The notes under the pieces: generated by a model
The model's input: only the letters and a program-made list of their open reading frames with translations
What the model was told of the DNA's origin: nothing
Databases searched by the model: none
In this document: piece by piece, positions 39,208-52,400 of the stretch
Position numbering within the stretch: position 1 is the stretch's first letter
How the letters are laid out: every line of letters starts with the position of its first letter
NCBI GenBank assembly: GCA_020086605.1
Contig: JACBWW010000046.1
Location: 3,277,934 to 3,341,933, forward strand
Reading direction: 5' to 3'
DNA: 64,000 nt
Source: Lanius collurio
Lineage: Eukaryota; Chordata; Aves; Passeriformes; Laniidae
Made by a program: the position numbers and the translations under genes

Positions 39208-39829
39208 GCTCACTGGTCTTTATGATCAAACTCATACTTTGTCTTCCCGTTACTAAAATAATACTTTTATCCTGCTCTCTTTTCCCCCTCTCATCTGTTT
39301 TGTTATGAAAACATAACCATAATGAAGGTCTCAGGCATTGTGTATTCCAGGCAATATGATACCATAAGTAATAAAAATGGGATTTTTCTCTTTTTGGTGA
39401 AGTTTTTGCTGTCAATAATAATTGTATCAAAAATAATGTGAACTCCCACCGATGCCTGCATAGTCAATCAGCATAAAGTATTAGCACTTCAGGGACACAA
39501 AGGCTCTGAGCCTGATAAAAGAGATTGGACTGAGAATTTTGACCTAAGAATATAATAATGTCTTCCAAGATCTCATTATGCCCGTGCCCATTTGAAACCA
39601 TCTGGGGCCCGGAATAATAAAAGGAGTGGTGTGAATTTATGAACCCATAGATCCAGCCATGCCCCCTTGGATATTGTGTTGGATTAGTAGATTTACTGCT
39701 AATCCAAACACTGTGGGCAAAATTATGTCTTTACATCTGCACTGCGGCTCTCTCAGAGCTGCAGTAACTTAAACGCTTGAAGGGTTGACAGCAGCTCCCC
39801 TGCTTCAGGCACAATCTTCTGGCACCCTG
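39208..39829. other. Non-coding DNA, nothing recognised
   Basis: AT-rich unique sequence with no gene or repeat seen. Confidence 0.5.
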
Positions 39830-40045
39830 CCACCTTCCCAAAAGTGCAGCTTCCCCGATGCACGTCCTCCACGTCTTGCCGTGGCACTTCTCCAGAGGGA
39901 GATGCTGCTGCCTCCTGGATGAGAGGGGCTGGGGAGCCAAAAGTCACCGCTGCCGCCTCTGCCAGGTGGGAGCGGCGGCGGCGCCGCAAACGAGGCACAG
40001 TTGGCACTGGGAGAGATGGATCCGTCTTCCTCCGGTTGCCTCAGG
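39830..40045. promoter_or_regulatory. Small CpG-rich patch with GGC repeat
   Basis: Contains GCGGCGGCGGCGCCGC, CACGTCCTCCACGTCTTGCC and CCGTCTTCCTCCGG, much richer in CpG than the flanks. It could be a small CpG island or a GC-biased decayed exon. Overlapping frames of 69-84 codons run on both strands without a motif. The palindrome GGCGCC sits in the GGC run. The promoter reading is weak inference. Confidence 0.25.
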
Positions 40046-41159
40046 TGCAGAGCCTGAAGAGAAGAGTCTACGTTTAATTGGGGGTGTCTTCAGCTAAATA
40101 AAATAGCTGTATGCAAATCCTTTTCCTAAGGGGCAGCCATGTGGACTCGTGACCTTTCTTTGAATGGTTTGGAGCCCAGAAATCAATGATTACACTAAAT
40201 CCATAATTATATTCTTTTCATCTGTGGCAGGGTACTGATAGCATGACAGATGTGAGACCTTGAAAGCATGGGAACTTCAAAGACCATTGAGATGTGTTAG
40301 ACACCATGGACATGTGGAGCAGGAAAAAATAAAATTAAAAATAGCACGAGGCTGCTCTACCAATCCTTTGGGTGATCCCTCTCCTGCACACGTGTGTGCA
40401 CACACATGTACACATTTACACATGTGACTCAGGTCCTCAGAGAAGAGGACAACCCCAAAGAATTAAATAACTTCATTGTTGTTTCATTTTACCTCTAGAG
40501 GCTTCCCAAGGAAAGAAGGGGATGAGCTGGAGGAGCCAGGGTTGGAGACACTGCCTGGAATCAAAGGGGGTGAGTGCCAGTTCCTCTTGTGCTGCTTCTG
40601 AAAGTCCTGGCCAAGAGGGTTTGTTCTTCCAGGAGATGTTGCTCAACAATGTATTTTTGCTTTTAAAGGGCAGAATAACCCCTGAGGGTTATTTTTGTGC
40701 CTTGTAATAATACGTTCCAGAAGAAACACGGGGTCAGCATCAGGAGGATTTGCAGTGGGGTGTGAGGGAAGCTCAGCCTTAACACCCCAAACCCCACAGA
40801 GAACAACACAGATCCCCACCTGGGAAAGGTGATGTTTGGAGAGGTGTGAGCCCAGAGATGCTCCCTGGAGGAGGCTGATGTGGAAGGTGTGAGAAATTCA
40901 GAATTACTGGGTAAGTGACACGTTCTCTGTGTGCCAGGGTGCAGCTGCCATGGAGTCTGGTGCTCCATAACTGTGAGGAGGTAAAAGTCTGCGTGGGTAA
41001 AAATTTCTAACAAAATAATGCTTCCTGTTTATCCCAAATTTAAAGTATTTAATTTTTTTTATATTCAGCCAGTGCCTCACAGTCTTGGCAAGTAGAGAAC
41101 AAATGAGTTAGCAGGGAATGGGAAACAACATTCCCAACAATTCCTTGGTATTTGGAGCT
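40046..41159. other. Non-coding DNA with octamer and CA-rich stretch
   Basis: The POU octamer ATGCAAAT is at 40111-40118. A degenerate CA/TG-rich stretch lies at about 40386-40432 and includes CACACGTGTG. No gene is recognised. Confidence 0.5.
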
Positions 41160-41600
41160 GGGAATGTAAATCAGCGTTATACTCAAAAATTGAAAGTCAC
41201 AACACGGATGTTTTTTATTGCAACTTCAATAAATAGCAAAACTATTAAATATTAATCCATATTACTCATTAGTAGCTTTTGGTCCTTAAAAATTCTTATG
41301 TGAATTAAAAATTTTGAGTGTAATATCAGAAATTAGTTTGCATGAACTCTGAATGGTAATGTGTCGAAATCAGAGAGTAAATGTAGTTATTTATGTGTTC
41401 CTGGCATTCCACAGTACATGGGTACTCATAACTCTAAATGGATCAGGAAATGATGGTATGAAGGACACAGATAAGATAAACTGAAGAATTTTGGTGGCTG
41501 TTATCTATACAAGGAATTCTGTAATCATATAATTCAATCTTAGATGAAATTTCATAACATTAATAATGTAGAAATGTAAGTTGGAAATTACCAAGGGTTT
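41160..41600. promoter_or_regulatory. Candidate conserved non-coding element
   Basis: AT-rich, non-repetitive sequence with TATTAAATATTAATCC, ACTCATTAGTAGC and GAATTAAAAATTTTG words. CpG is rare and no open frame occurs. The texture is enhancer-like; there is no alignment evidence. Confidence 0.3.
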
Positions 41601-42369
41601 GGGTTTTCTGTAAAATTTGAAACTTTGATACTAAGTTACTTTTAGAGGTTCAGTGCACACACTCAGAAATAAAAAACAGCACATACAAATGCAAAATCTC
41701 CCCAGTATTACTGGAATTATTCTGTTTCTAAGGCAAGCTCAAAGCATTTATCAATTTAGCCTGACCCTGAGATCCCAAAATACCATTCTGTCACTGAGCT
41801 CAGAATCTGAAATGCCTGAATGATACTTATGGTAGTGCTGTCTTGGATGAAAAATACAGATTTGGAGGGAACAACCTTTAAAAGATTATTTTTTAAATAA
41901 ATATTTGTTATTTGAAGCTGGTGGGGCATCTCTGAGGTTGGAAGTGTTTCCTCAGGGAGGCATTAAGTGGCAGAGTGTAGCACATGGAGTTTCTCTCATT
42001 CCTGCACAATTTATGGATATCTATGAAGCTTTTGGAAACAGCTGAATTTCAAGACACTAATAACTCCAGCAGCTTCTCCCTGCTCTCCATGTTCAACTCC
42101 AAATCTGAGTAAAGCCCTTCCCACCATCTTTCTCCTTTGCCATTTTACTTACAGTTCATTTTCCAGAAGATCCTTCATTCGTTTCTTTCCTTTGGTTCTT
42201 TCTTCCTCGTGCTATTCCATCTGCATTGCTGGGCAGGCACCTCAGGGCTCCTTTTCTGGCCACCAAAGAAGCATCCTCTGGAAGGCCACTCACATAAATT
42301 CAGTCAAATACTTGTGGAGAATTCCAAGATACCTGGGTAGAGCCAGTTCCTTCTGTCACTGAGGTCCGT
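41601..42369. other. Non-coding DNA, nothing recognised
   Basis: Unique sequence with short frames only, and an ATTATTTTTTAAATAAATATT AT-rich run near 41885. Confidence 0.5.
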
Positions 42370-42965
42370 TCTTCAAGGCAGATTAATTGTAAAGTGATGC
42401 ACCAGTTGCACTGGTATTATATAGTCATTTTATGACTCCTGTGAAAGGAGTACCATCCCCATTCCTCCAAATATTCAAATCTTACCTTTTCTGCCTAACG
42501 CAGGGGGCACCAAGATGGACAAACTAGTTATACATGCATGGAAAGTAGCAAGCTGAAAGTAATTGTGTATTCAGTTTTAATGGAGCTGAATCTCCTGCTG
42601 AGATTTCAATATCTGACAGCATTGCTTTCATTGCCCCAAATGCCCAACCTTTCTCTAATGTTTGACCTTGGGTATGATTATATTTCTGTATGTATCTCAA
42701 ATGATGCAAAATCATTTGCCTATATCAGTCATCTCTGGCTGACAATCCTGCTCCAGCCTGTGGCAGAAGAGAACAAGTCTGATGGCGTTAACAATAGCTA
42801 AAATGAGCTTTGATAGATGTTCCCAGCCCTTCAATAAATACATAAAGCATCTCTATAATGTCATTTTGTTAACTGATAAACAACAAAAGGATGAAGGCAT
42901 TCACTTTTAACTATATTGCATGTCATTATTTTCTCATTGCCTTGCTTAGGGTAGAGAAGTAACAT
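42370..42965. promoter_or_regulatory. Candidate conserved non-coding element
   Basis: AT-rich complex sequence in which an 87-codon plus frame (42538-42801) and a 63-codon antisense frame occur without motifs. The words TTATATAGTCATTTTATGAC, GTTAACTGATAAAC and TTGCATGTCATTATTTTC are typical of enhancer-like DNA. Function is inferred only. Confidence 0.3.
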
Positions 42966-43239
42966 GACCTGCAGAATAGAGGATAGGACTGTTGCTTTCA
43001 GTGCTGGTTATTTATCTTCTTGGCTGTCCCATCTGCTAAATGAGAGCTGTACAAGTGTGTGACAGGCCCTACCATGGCAGTTTTGTGTCAAGATGTTGAC
43101 CCACAAACCTGGGTGTGCTGCCAGTGGTGGCACATCACCCACAGCACCAGCATTACGCTGCTCCGTGCCCGAGGTCAACGTGCAGCTCCTCACAGAAATG
43201 CAATTCTTGGATCTGCCTCTGGATCTTTTCTCTGTCTGG
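42966..43239. other. Spacer, nothing recognised
   Basis: Short unique sequence upstream of a CR1 copy; part may be highly diverged CR1, but I cannot align it. Confidence 0.35.
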
Positions 43240-43482
43240 TCTAACCTGGCCCCAGAGGAGGTTTAGGTTGGACAATAGTAGGAAATTCTTCACAGGAAGG
43301 GTGACTGGGCATTGGAAGGGGCTGCCCAGGGAGGTGGTGGCATCCCCAACCCTGGAGGTGTTTAAGACAAGGCTGGATGTGGCACCAGGTGGTCTGGAGG
43401 ACAAGGTGGTGTTGGGTCACAGGTTGGACTCAATGATCTCAAAGGTCTTTTCCAACCTCAGTAATTCCACGATTCTGTGATT
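43240..43482 (+). mobile_element. CR1 LINE 3' fragment
   Basis: AGGTTTAGGTTGGACAATAG, GAAATTCTTCACAGGAAGGG, CATTGGAAGGGGCTGCCCAG, CCCTGGAGGTGTTTAAGACA, GGTTGGACTCAATGATCTC and AGGTCTTTTCCAACCTCAG lie in perfect CR1 order and end in an ATTCTGTG octamer. About 240 bases survive. This is one of the best-preserved copies in the window. The 121-codon frame across it is transposon 3' UTR, not a gene. Confidence 0.95.
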
Positions 43483-46400
43483 TTTGGCCTTGTAGTCCTT
43501 GTTCTAGTGAAGTTCTTGCACCATGCTGGGCTGGCAGAGGTGGGTCCAGGAGCAGCATTTTCGTGGCATTTACAGATGTGTACAGAGGTTTGGAGATGAT
43601 GCAAGAGTAAATTACTGCAGTGCAGGAGAGAAGGAAGGGTTGCATCCTGTTCCTTGCACTCCCACACTGAGGTGGTGATAGGGGAGGAGCTGGGGGGCAG
43701 CAGAGAGGGAAGTTGGTGGTGAGGAAAAGGGGCTTCAGCCAGATGGGGACAAAGGGACCGTTTTTCCAGCATGGCTCCACCAGGCAGCCTCAGTGTGATT
43801 AATGTTCCTGTGCTGGTAACAAGAACATATCCCTGAAGAGGGAAAATTTGATAGGAGCCTCTTTTTTCAGGTCAGTGTAAACTGCGCACATTATTTTAAT
43901 AGTACACCATTAAGGTATTTATCTTAATTTAAAAAAATAATATTTCCCTTGTTGTTTGCAATTGCCCACTAGAAATGAAATCCCTTTCCTGACCGAGTAT
44001 CCTTTGCAATCCTGAGCTGGTTGTTATTGCAGGTTGCCTCGGGAATACCGAGTTACTGAGTTCCAGACTTTCTTCCGAAATACTGAAGGGAGTTTAACAG
44101 CATCTGAAAATACAGATAAAGAAATACATGGGCCATGCAAACAAAAGTAAGTGGGATAAAAAGGGATGTGTTTACCAGATGGTGCATTGAAAAAGAAAAG
44201 GTCCACAAAGAAGCCCCTTGGTCTGACTGCAAGGCTTGTTAGGGATGCAGAGCACTGACCAAGTTCACTGGAGTTTGAAATCCCAAGGCAGTTTTGGGTT
44301 TCTTGCTGTGCACTGCAGAAGGTGATTTAATAATTCATCTGAAACTGGGCAAAACTTTCTGTTGACTTAATTTACTCCCTCTTCAAGCAGATTTTTAGTT
44401 TTTCTCAGAGGTTTTAACCCAGTATCGAGGAACTATAAATAGATGGAGGCCTAAACCCGAGGTCTAAAGAGTTTCACTCATGTCCAGTTGAACCTGGACA
44501 ATCTGACCAGTGGTTTGTCTGAATTTACAAAGAAAAATGGGCACAGGGAGGCTTAAAGGAGATAAATTTGCTGTTGCTGTACACCAGTCTGCCTTAGTAC
44601 AGCCTCTCTACTTCCCAAGAAACAGGATAAAGAGAAATTAAGGCAAATCCAAGCCCTGGTGTGTAGAACGGGGGGAGAGATTTAGTGCTGGGAGCTACTG
44701 TCAAACATTTTTTACACAAATGCAAGATTTCAACACCTTTCTGCTTCTACTGCTAATAAATGTCCCTGGTAAATTTACATTTCCTTCTCACTCACAAACA
44801 TTCAAATGCTTCATTAGTGATTGTTGCTTTGTCTTTTAATATTAACTGTCTCCCTTCCAGTGCCTTTTACTTTGCCACACATTCTTAATAATCTGTGGAA
44901 AATATGGCAAAAGGTCAAAATGTTTGTGGGTCACTTACTCCATTCTGGTGCCTGCCTCCTTGGGAGCACCTTATTTATTCAAATAACATATTAAAACCAT
45001 TAAGCTACCAATCATTAAGGAATCACAAGCATCCGTATGCTGTTTTAAACATATTTTTAAGAGATTTTTCTCAATTTTCTTCTTTCCAGGATGTGATCTG
45101 GCTTCCAGTGGGCCATCAAGTTACACAGTTTTCTGCAAAATATATCAAGGGGTGAATCCATTCATAAATGCATCTTGGAAGCAGCTTTTAAAATAGAAAG
45201 AGGCCTTTCCCAAACATAAAGGGCTTTTGTTTGAGGGAGGAAAAATCTGTCTATAGGTGATACCTCAGCTAAAAACATTGACATAGTCTAAGTAGCTGTC
45301 CAAAAATGAAACACAAACTCCAGTCATTTTTTCATTGCAGGCAAGTGCATTTCTGGTAAAAAATGGATGTTCCAACTCAGGAAGTCAGAACAACATGTAC
45401 AAGTGGCCCAAATTGGTTTTGATTAACAAGGTTTTCTGCCTGGAAGTCACTTTATCTTCATCCCATTAGCTCCACAACAAAATAAATGAATCTAATGCAT
45501 TAGGCTGAGCCACGCTCTTGCAGGGTGAATGCAAAGAAAAATCCTCGCTCAAGAGCCGTGCAAACATTTTATATAAAATGCAGTTTTTCAGCTTAATATT
45601 CCCCTTGGAGTTTATGTGGTAAGAATGCAAAATTTTCTGCCTCCTTTCATTGTCTCCTCTTGTTCTGCTGATGTCTGTTATTCCCAGACTGGGATCATGC
45701 CATACTGGGATGGTGTGGTGTAATTTTGGGCCATTGAGGTGCCCTCTCCACACAGTTCTTGTGGCTCTCATCCTTTTACAGATGCATTCCCTGGAGTCTG
45801 GGGTTTGGTGCAGATCATAGAAAAGCAGTATTTTTTCAATGGGACAAGTAGGAAACTTTGCTCAGTAAAAAACACTTTCATGCCATGAGGATCACCTTCC
45901 ACCTCATGTGTCAATCAAAGCAAAGAATCCCCTTCCACATCTAAGTCTGGTTTTCTCCTTTCTCACTTCTCTGTAAGGAAGTTCATTTTTTTTCTAAATG
46001 ATTTCAAGTTGTGTTGCTTAGAAAGTCAAGTTTAAAGTGGATTTTCTTGTCTATGCAAAAGCATGGATTTTGGTGCTTGTTTCTGCTCAGAGTTTATTCC
46101 GAATATTCAATTTCCAGATTGATCAAAGGTTTTGTCTTCACAATTATTCCAAAAAATGTCTGTTCTAGCCTATTGATAGGTGGGTGAAATGTGTTTTTTT
46201 GAGGAGAATAGAGGAGTTATGAGAGTTTGGCTCTGAGGAATCTTGTCCTCTAATTCTACTCTACCCCCAATATCTCTACCACAGAAAATGTATTTAGTTC
46301 CAAAGTTATCTTGGGAACGATGAGTAAGTGCAGTTGAATTCCTTTGATGTTCTGCATAAGGAAATATGAATATCCAGACAGAAACCTTAAACAAGATCTT

Positions 46401-49400
46401 TTCTTGATTATATAAAACCTGAAGACGACTGAACTTTCATATTTTATTTTTGAATTCTCTAAGCAATGTAATACATAACGTTATTTTTAGGAAGAGTTAT
46501 TGCTAAATAATAGCAGTTAGAGAAATTCTGCTGGGCAAGAGGGTGTTATTCTTACCAGCTACAGAAAAATTGTGAGTTTAACCAAAGTTCAGTGTTTACT
46601 AAAACCCCAGTTACAGTGCTGGTGCTTCTTCTGGTTATACCTCACTTTAATCTAAGCCAAACCACCAAGAGAATAAATTCCCACATAATCTGTGTTTTCC
46701 TAGTGTTCATTATCTTCTTGCTTAAAAATTATCCATGAAAAAAATAAACACATTCATAGGAACATGACTAAAGTATTTGCAATGAAAAATGTGTGAGAAC
46801 AAAACATTATTCAAATTATTCAAATTTCAAAAATATACAATTGCAACCAGGGCTGTCATGTTCAGCTCCAGTAGGCACACAGGATTGTCTTTTTTTTTTT
46901 TTCAAGTGGATAATTTATGTAATTAACCAAGATGCAATGAATTTTAAATTGTGTATTAAAATGGCAAAATTAGGTAGTTAGGAAAAAATATGATGTGGTT
47001 TAAATTCTTACTCACTGCTTGGAATTTTTTTTTATTGCAGAACTTAAAATTGCAGCTGGCAGATTATAGTATGAATCTTGTCCATAGAAAGTGTTTTCCC
47101 TGACCATCTTGACCTGATGTGTTGGGATCATTTTTAAAAATCAAATTAATACAGCTGTAAAATACTATTCTTGCTGATGTGCAACTTTTCACAGTGATAC
47201 CGAACTTTCTTTTTTTTGTTATTGTTTGTCACCTGGGAATGCACTTTAGGCTTAACACCAAGAAATCTAAATGTGCTTTTTGTATATTCAGTCTTTTACA
47301 TTTCAAACAGAACCAGCCTGTGCGAAGCTCCTTTTTTTCTCAGAAAATTTGATATAAACTTAATTTTGCAGCTCCTATCAAGAATTGTTCTTTGCTGCAT
47401 TGCACCTCTTGATCCCATTTATCTGCATAATTCAAATGCAACCCTGAAAGATATAAACAGAGTGACAGTTTTTAAACATATTTTCTGATAATCAGCACAA
47501 ACTATTACTTGAACCTATTCAATAACATCACCCTGACAGACGGAATTCAATGACCCTCAATAACAACAGATACAATCTCATTGTATAAAATTATATTATG
47601 ACATGATTGTGTTGAGTTATGACTGAGGTTGACTTGCAATATGGCACGTGTTTTCTTTGGGAGAAGATGATACTTATTGACATTGAGATAATGCAGGATC
47701 TAAATTGTGCAGCCCGAGCTTCTGTCATGAAAAAAAATCCCAAGAGTAAAGAGATGTGTGAGTACAATCAGGAGACGGATAAATAGTCAAATACTGCTGG
47801 GTTTAGCAAGAATGGAACTGTTATTTAACACAAATTTCTTTGCTGGGGCAGGTTCTTTGGTAGCTCATGTTGGTGTTGGATGGCTCAGTTCAGGTTCCGT
47901 ACTGGGGAGGAAGAGGGGCCTCGGCAGTGGAGATTGGCATCAGAAATCCCTGCTTGTGGCTGTCAGAGAGTCCTTCTCCCATGGGATCCAGCAAACCAAG
48001 CTCATTCCTAGGAGAGGACAGTTGTCCAAATGGGGATTTAGTAGCTGAAAAAGCCAAAGTGATTTCAGAGCTTCAGGTTCCCTGAGGTGTTGGGGGAGCA
48101 TGTGTTGCTAACAAGATGGCAGCAGTTCCTGGCCAGAAGGGCCAACATTTCCACCTTCTGTCCTTCCTTGCTTGGTCTGAGCTCCCCACTCCAGAGAACG
48201 CTGTGAGGTTGCTGGGCAGGGGGTGTCTGGTGGGGCTGACAGCAAGAATAGCAGAGATGGAGTCAGACATTCCTGGTGAGTCTTTGGTGAGACTCCAAAA
48301 AACGGGCAAATGGATGGGGCAAGGTCAAGGTGGGATCACTGCTGGAGCTGCTGGAGGTTGTTGGCCAGATCTGGCCAAGACTTTGCTCTTGGTGTGCTGG
48401 AGACTTTTGGGTAGACGTATAATTCCTCAGTGTCTGCGTTTCTCCTCCAGAGAAAAACATCCCAAACCCACAAAACCAGAATGAAATATCATTATAATTC
48501 CTGTCTTCAGGAATAAATAGTGAGAAAATCCCAAAGTCTTCAATCTGATTGAATGAGGTAAAACAACCATTCAAAAGTGTCCAGAAGGACAATGGTCTTT
48601 AACTTTTCATGTGAGAACAAGAAAGATTTTTTGTCTAAAAGCCAAAGCTTCTGAACATTGAGACTCCCAGCACGTGCAGATGTTGAGGGGTTTGGATTTG
48701 TTTGCCTGAATCATCGGTAGAGCCGATGATTGCATAAAACTTCATTATTACAAGCAGGTTAGAAACACGGAGCTTGTTTATGAATAAATAATTCTGTGTC
48801 TGTTCTGCAAGGTAGGAAGGACACTTAGGACATTCAACCTCTCCAAGAATGCCGTGAGCAGGAAGTGTATGTGGCAGGAAAACAGATTTATGGTCAGGTA
48901 AACACAGGAAGAAAATGACACACACAATAAATGGCATTACTGGGGTTTACATACAAAGGCAGAAGTTCGAGCCACTGAGGGCATCCACAGGTTAAAATTT
49001 AGTAGAGATAGAAAAGTGCAGGATCTTGAGTCATTTCCATTACTGCTGAGATAAAAATCAGGGTCCAAATACTTCCTTGCTGGCCAAAAGCCACTGAAAA
49101 TACCAATCTGCTGCATAATATAAAAATCCAGCGTCACTAATTTGAGAGAGGATAGAACTTTTGTTGTTCCCTGAAATGTGGTTTACACCACAATATTTCA
49201 TGGAGAAATGAATCCATTGGCTGTTTCCTCTGCTGGCCTGGAAGGGGCCAACCTGTCTCTGGTGGTCAGTTCACCATCGATGCAGGGATCCCAGAGGGAT
49301 GCTTGGCTCTCATTATCAGAGCAGAATTTCTGGGAAGAGGAACAAGGGTGTCATATCCATAAGATCCAAGGTCTAGAACCACCTGCCCTGGGTGATGAGT

Positions 49401-52400
49401 GAGTAACCCCCAAGTTTTGTGCCATGGTTGCACCCACTGGGGTCACTCCTGGGTGCAGGCACGTGTTCCTCACGTGCTGGCAAAGCCCTGCCCACCCTGC
49501 AGAGCTGGGGGCTCTCCCAGAAAGAGTCTCTCTTCCCTCTGAAGTTTTCCCCCTCTCCTCCAGCAGTGCGAGGTCAGGCACACAAAGGTGCTGTCCCCTG
49601 ATTGCAGCAAACACCGCCATGTGTTGTATGTTTGATGAATTAAAAGGATGCTGCCAACTTAATTACACTGTAACCCTTCAATAAAGGAAGGGCAGAGCTG
49701 ATTAACTAGTGAATAATTGGGGGCTGATTGATGGCTTTCTCCCTCACTGCTAAAGGCTGTATATATAATTATTTTGCCTGTGGGCCTAATTTTGCCACTG
49801 TTAGCTTCCACTTTTGTCATCAGCTGTAATTTATGGATGGGGCCTGAAGCCTTAAAAAAGGCTGGAAAATGAAATAGCCCCAAATCCCCAGATATGTCAC
49901 CTGGAAATGGCCAGCAGGCAGCCTTTAACGTCAACATTTGCAGCCATTTAGCAGCATTAACACCTCATGCTTAGCCGGAAAATAATATTATCATTTGTCA
50001 ACAACTATCATAATATAGATTTTTTTCGTGACATGTAATAATGTTGCATCACTCACACCAATGATTTAATATATGTTTTAAATGCAAGATCAATTTATTG
50101 CAACTGAATAGCAAATTCTTCTAGGAATGCACCAAAAGAGAATAAGAGAGCCAGAGAAGGAAGATGCACACCCCTCATTGCATTGACAGCTTTGTTCCAG
50201 AATTACCATCTAAGTTTATAACAAACCCCCCAAATCATGGCAAACAAAGATGGTTTCTGAAACTTGGTTTAAAACATATATAAAAATATTTTTTCCTTGA
50301 ACTTTGAAAGATGCAGCAACTTCAAAGAAAATATAGGTAATAAACCACTGAACTTAAAAAAACATTGGGTGACAATTTTGCACTGTCGGTCAGCAGAGCT
50401 GCACAAGAGCTCCATTGGTTTGCATGGGATGTAGATCTGGCTCTTTGTATTTTAAATTGAAATAAGATTTCTTACTTTTTTTTTTTTCCAGAGAGACAAA
50501 ACCTAATCATTAATGCTGCAAAGTAACAGCAAAAGACACTCTGTTTTGAAGGATTGAATTGCTTCAGTGGCCAAGACATGCCCCCCAAAAAATCAGCCTG
50601 TTTGGGGAAAACACCACATGCTGATTAGAGCTGCTCCAGTGACTGCCTGCTTTATATTCCACAAAGATTTTTTCAATAAAGTAATAACAACTGAGATTCT
50701 TTTTTTGGGGGGGAACCCATATTTAAACATCACAGAGAGGAGCCTTCTAATTTATAAGCCAAGATATACAAATCCTCTCTCTCAAATTTCCTTTGTTGTT
50801 TTGTCCTCACCGAGCACTCCCTTGCCTATGAATCACAGAAAGATTTGAAGAACCTTTCAGTCAAAGCTCAGTTTTGTGCCAGTGGGCACTGGCCAGGAAA
50901 AAAAAAAAAAAAGATTGATATTTGCCCTCTCTTCTTATCTGCACTTGATTTATAAGTCAGTGCGAGTATGCAAGAGAAATAAAGGCAAAGACCTTGATGC
51001 CTCCCTGTGGAGAATATGCACCATTTGGATTGAAGGCATGAAAGAGGAGAAATTAATGGTAAGCTGTTCATCTGTCACTACTGCCAGCCTGATGGTTTTG
51101 CAGGGAAGGAGAGGACTGGCTGACATGCCCTCCAGTCAAGGGCATGACTGCCCGCTGTTCTCATATTATAAACACAGTGCTTTGGGTTTCTGAGGGATTT
51201 AAATTTAAATTATACTGTACTTTGGATAGGCAAATCTTTACACAAGTTTATTTTCTTGAAGTATTAACATGCAGGATTTTGCTGGCTTTATGTGGAAGAA
51301 AAATAAAAATTAAGTCCCTCTGTTTGATAAAAATGTGTAGCAGACTCTTAAAATGTATCTGTATTTTTAAAGCAGTGTGTTATAGTGTAATGAGATTTAA
51401 ATTTATATATGCATTGAAGATTTAGGCAGAGGCATAAATAGATAAGCTTTAGTTATTCTACTTTCTGGTGCATAGGGAAAGATTAAAAAGTTCAAAATGG
51501 GAGTTGAATATTTTTTTCTATTAAAGTGGTATAATGCTAAGTGCTGCTATCGATGACAACATTAGGAACACATCTGGAGGATAAAAACTGACACAAAACT
51601 TTCATGTTGTGCTTCAACGACAAGAAAAATGTACTTATTGCTAAATAACTTATTTTCAGGGCTGAGCATTTGTGTCATCTCGTGCTGCTTTTGAAATATT
51701 TTGGTCTGCTCGAGTCCTCTGGATGCTCCTGTGACACCCACGAACCTCTGTGTGCCACCAAAGGTATTGGGGACATTTGGAGAGGGTTTGGGTGCCTGGC
51801 TTGGTTTGGATAAGTGCACAAGGATGTGGGAACTGGTTTGCACCAAGTTCAGGGTTCAGATTTGTGGGCATTGCAACCACCCACACCCTCTGGCTGTTTA
51901 CAACTCTCTTTACTGGGCTGCAACAGTGGGCTGGGAATTCCTGTTTTCCATTAAAAAAACCAAAGGAAATTGTGTTGCTAGTCCAGTGGTTTCAAATTAC
52001 CTTGTGTTTTATGAACTAAGAACCCCAAAAAAAAACCAAACCCAAAACTTTATCACTTATTGTTGTTAAAATCTCTGAGTTTGAAGCTAATTTCATTATT
52101 TCCTGAGGCTTGAGTCATGATTCCTGAAATCCTGATTTGGGTAACAGATTTCAGTGGTAGTTGTGCTCAATTTAAGTGATGTTTGCTCTTATTCCAGCAA
52201 AATTAATGGCTGACTGAAAGAACAAGGAATCTTCCACAAACCTGACAAAGATAAACCAGTCAGACAAGAGGAGCTGGGGGGTGCTCAGGTCTGAGATGAT
52301 TCTCTAGGATCCTCAGGAAGGGAGGACCTCCTTCCCTCCACCATGACTGGCATTTCCAAAGCACCCTGCCATGCCAACCTCATGGAGTTCAACAAGTGCC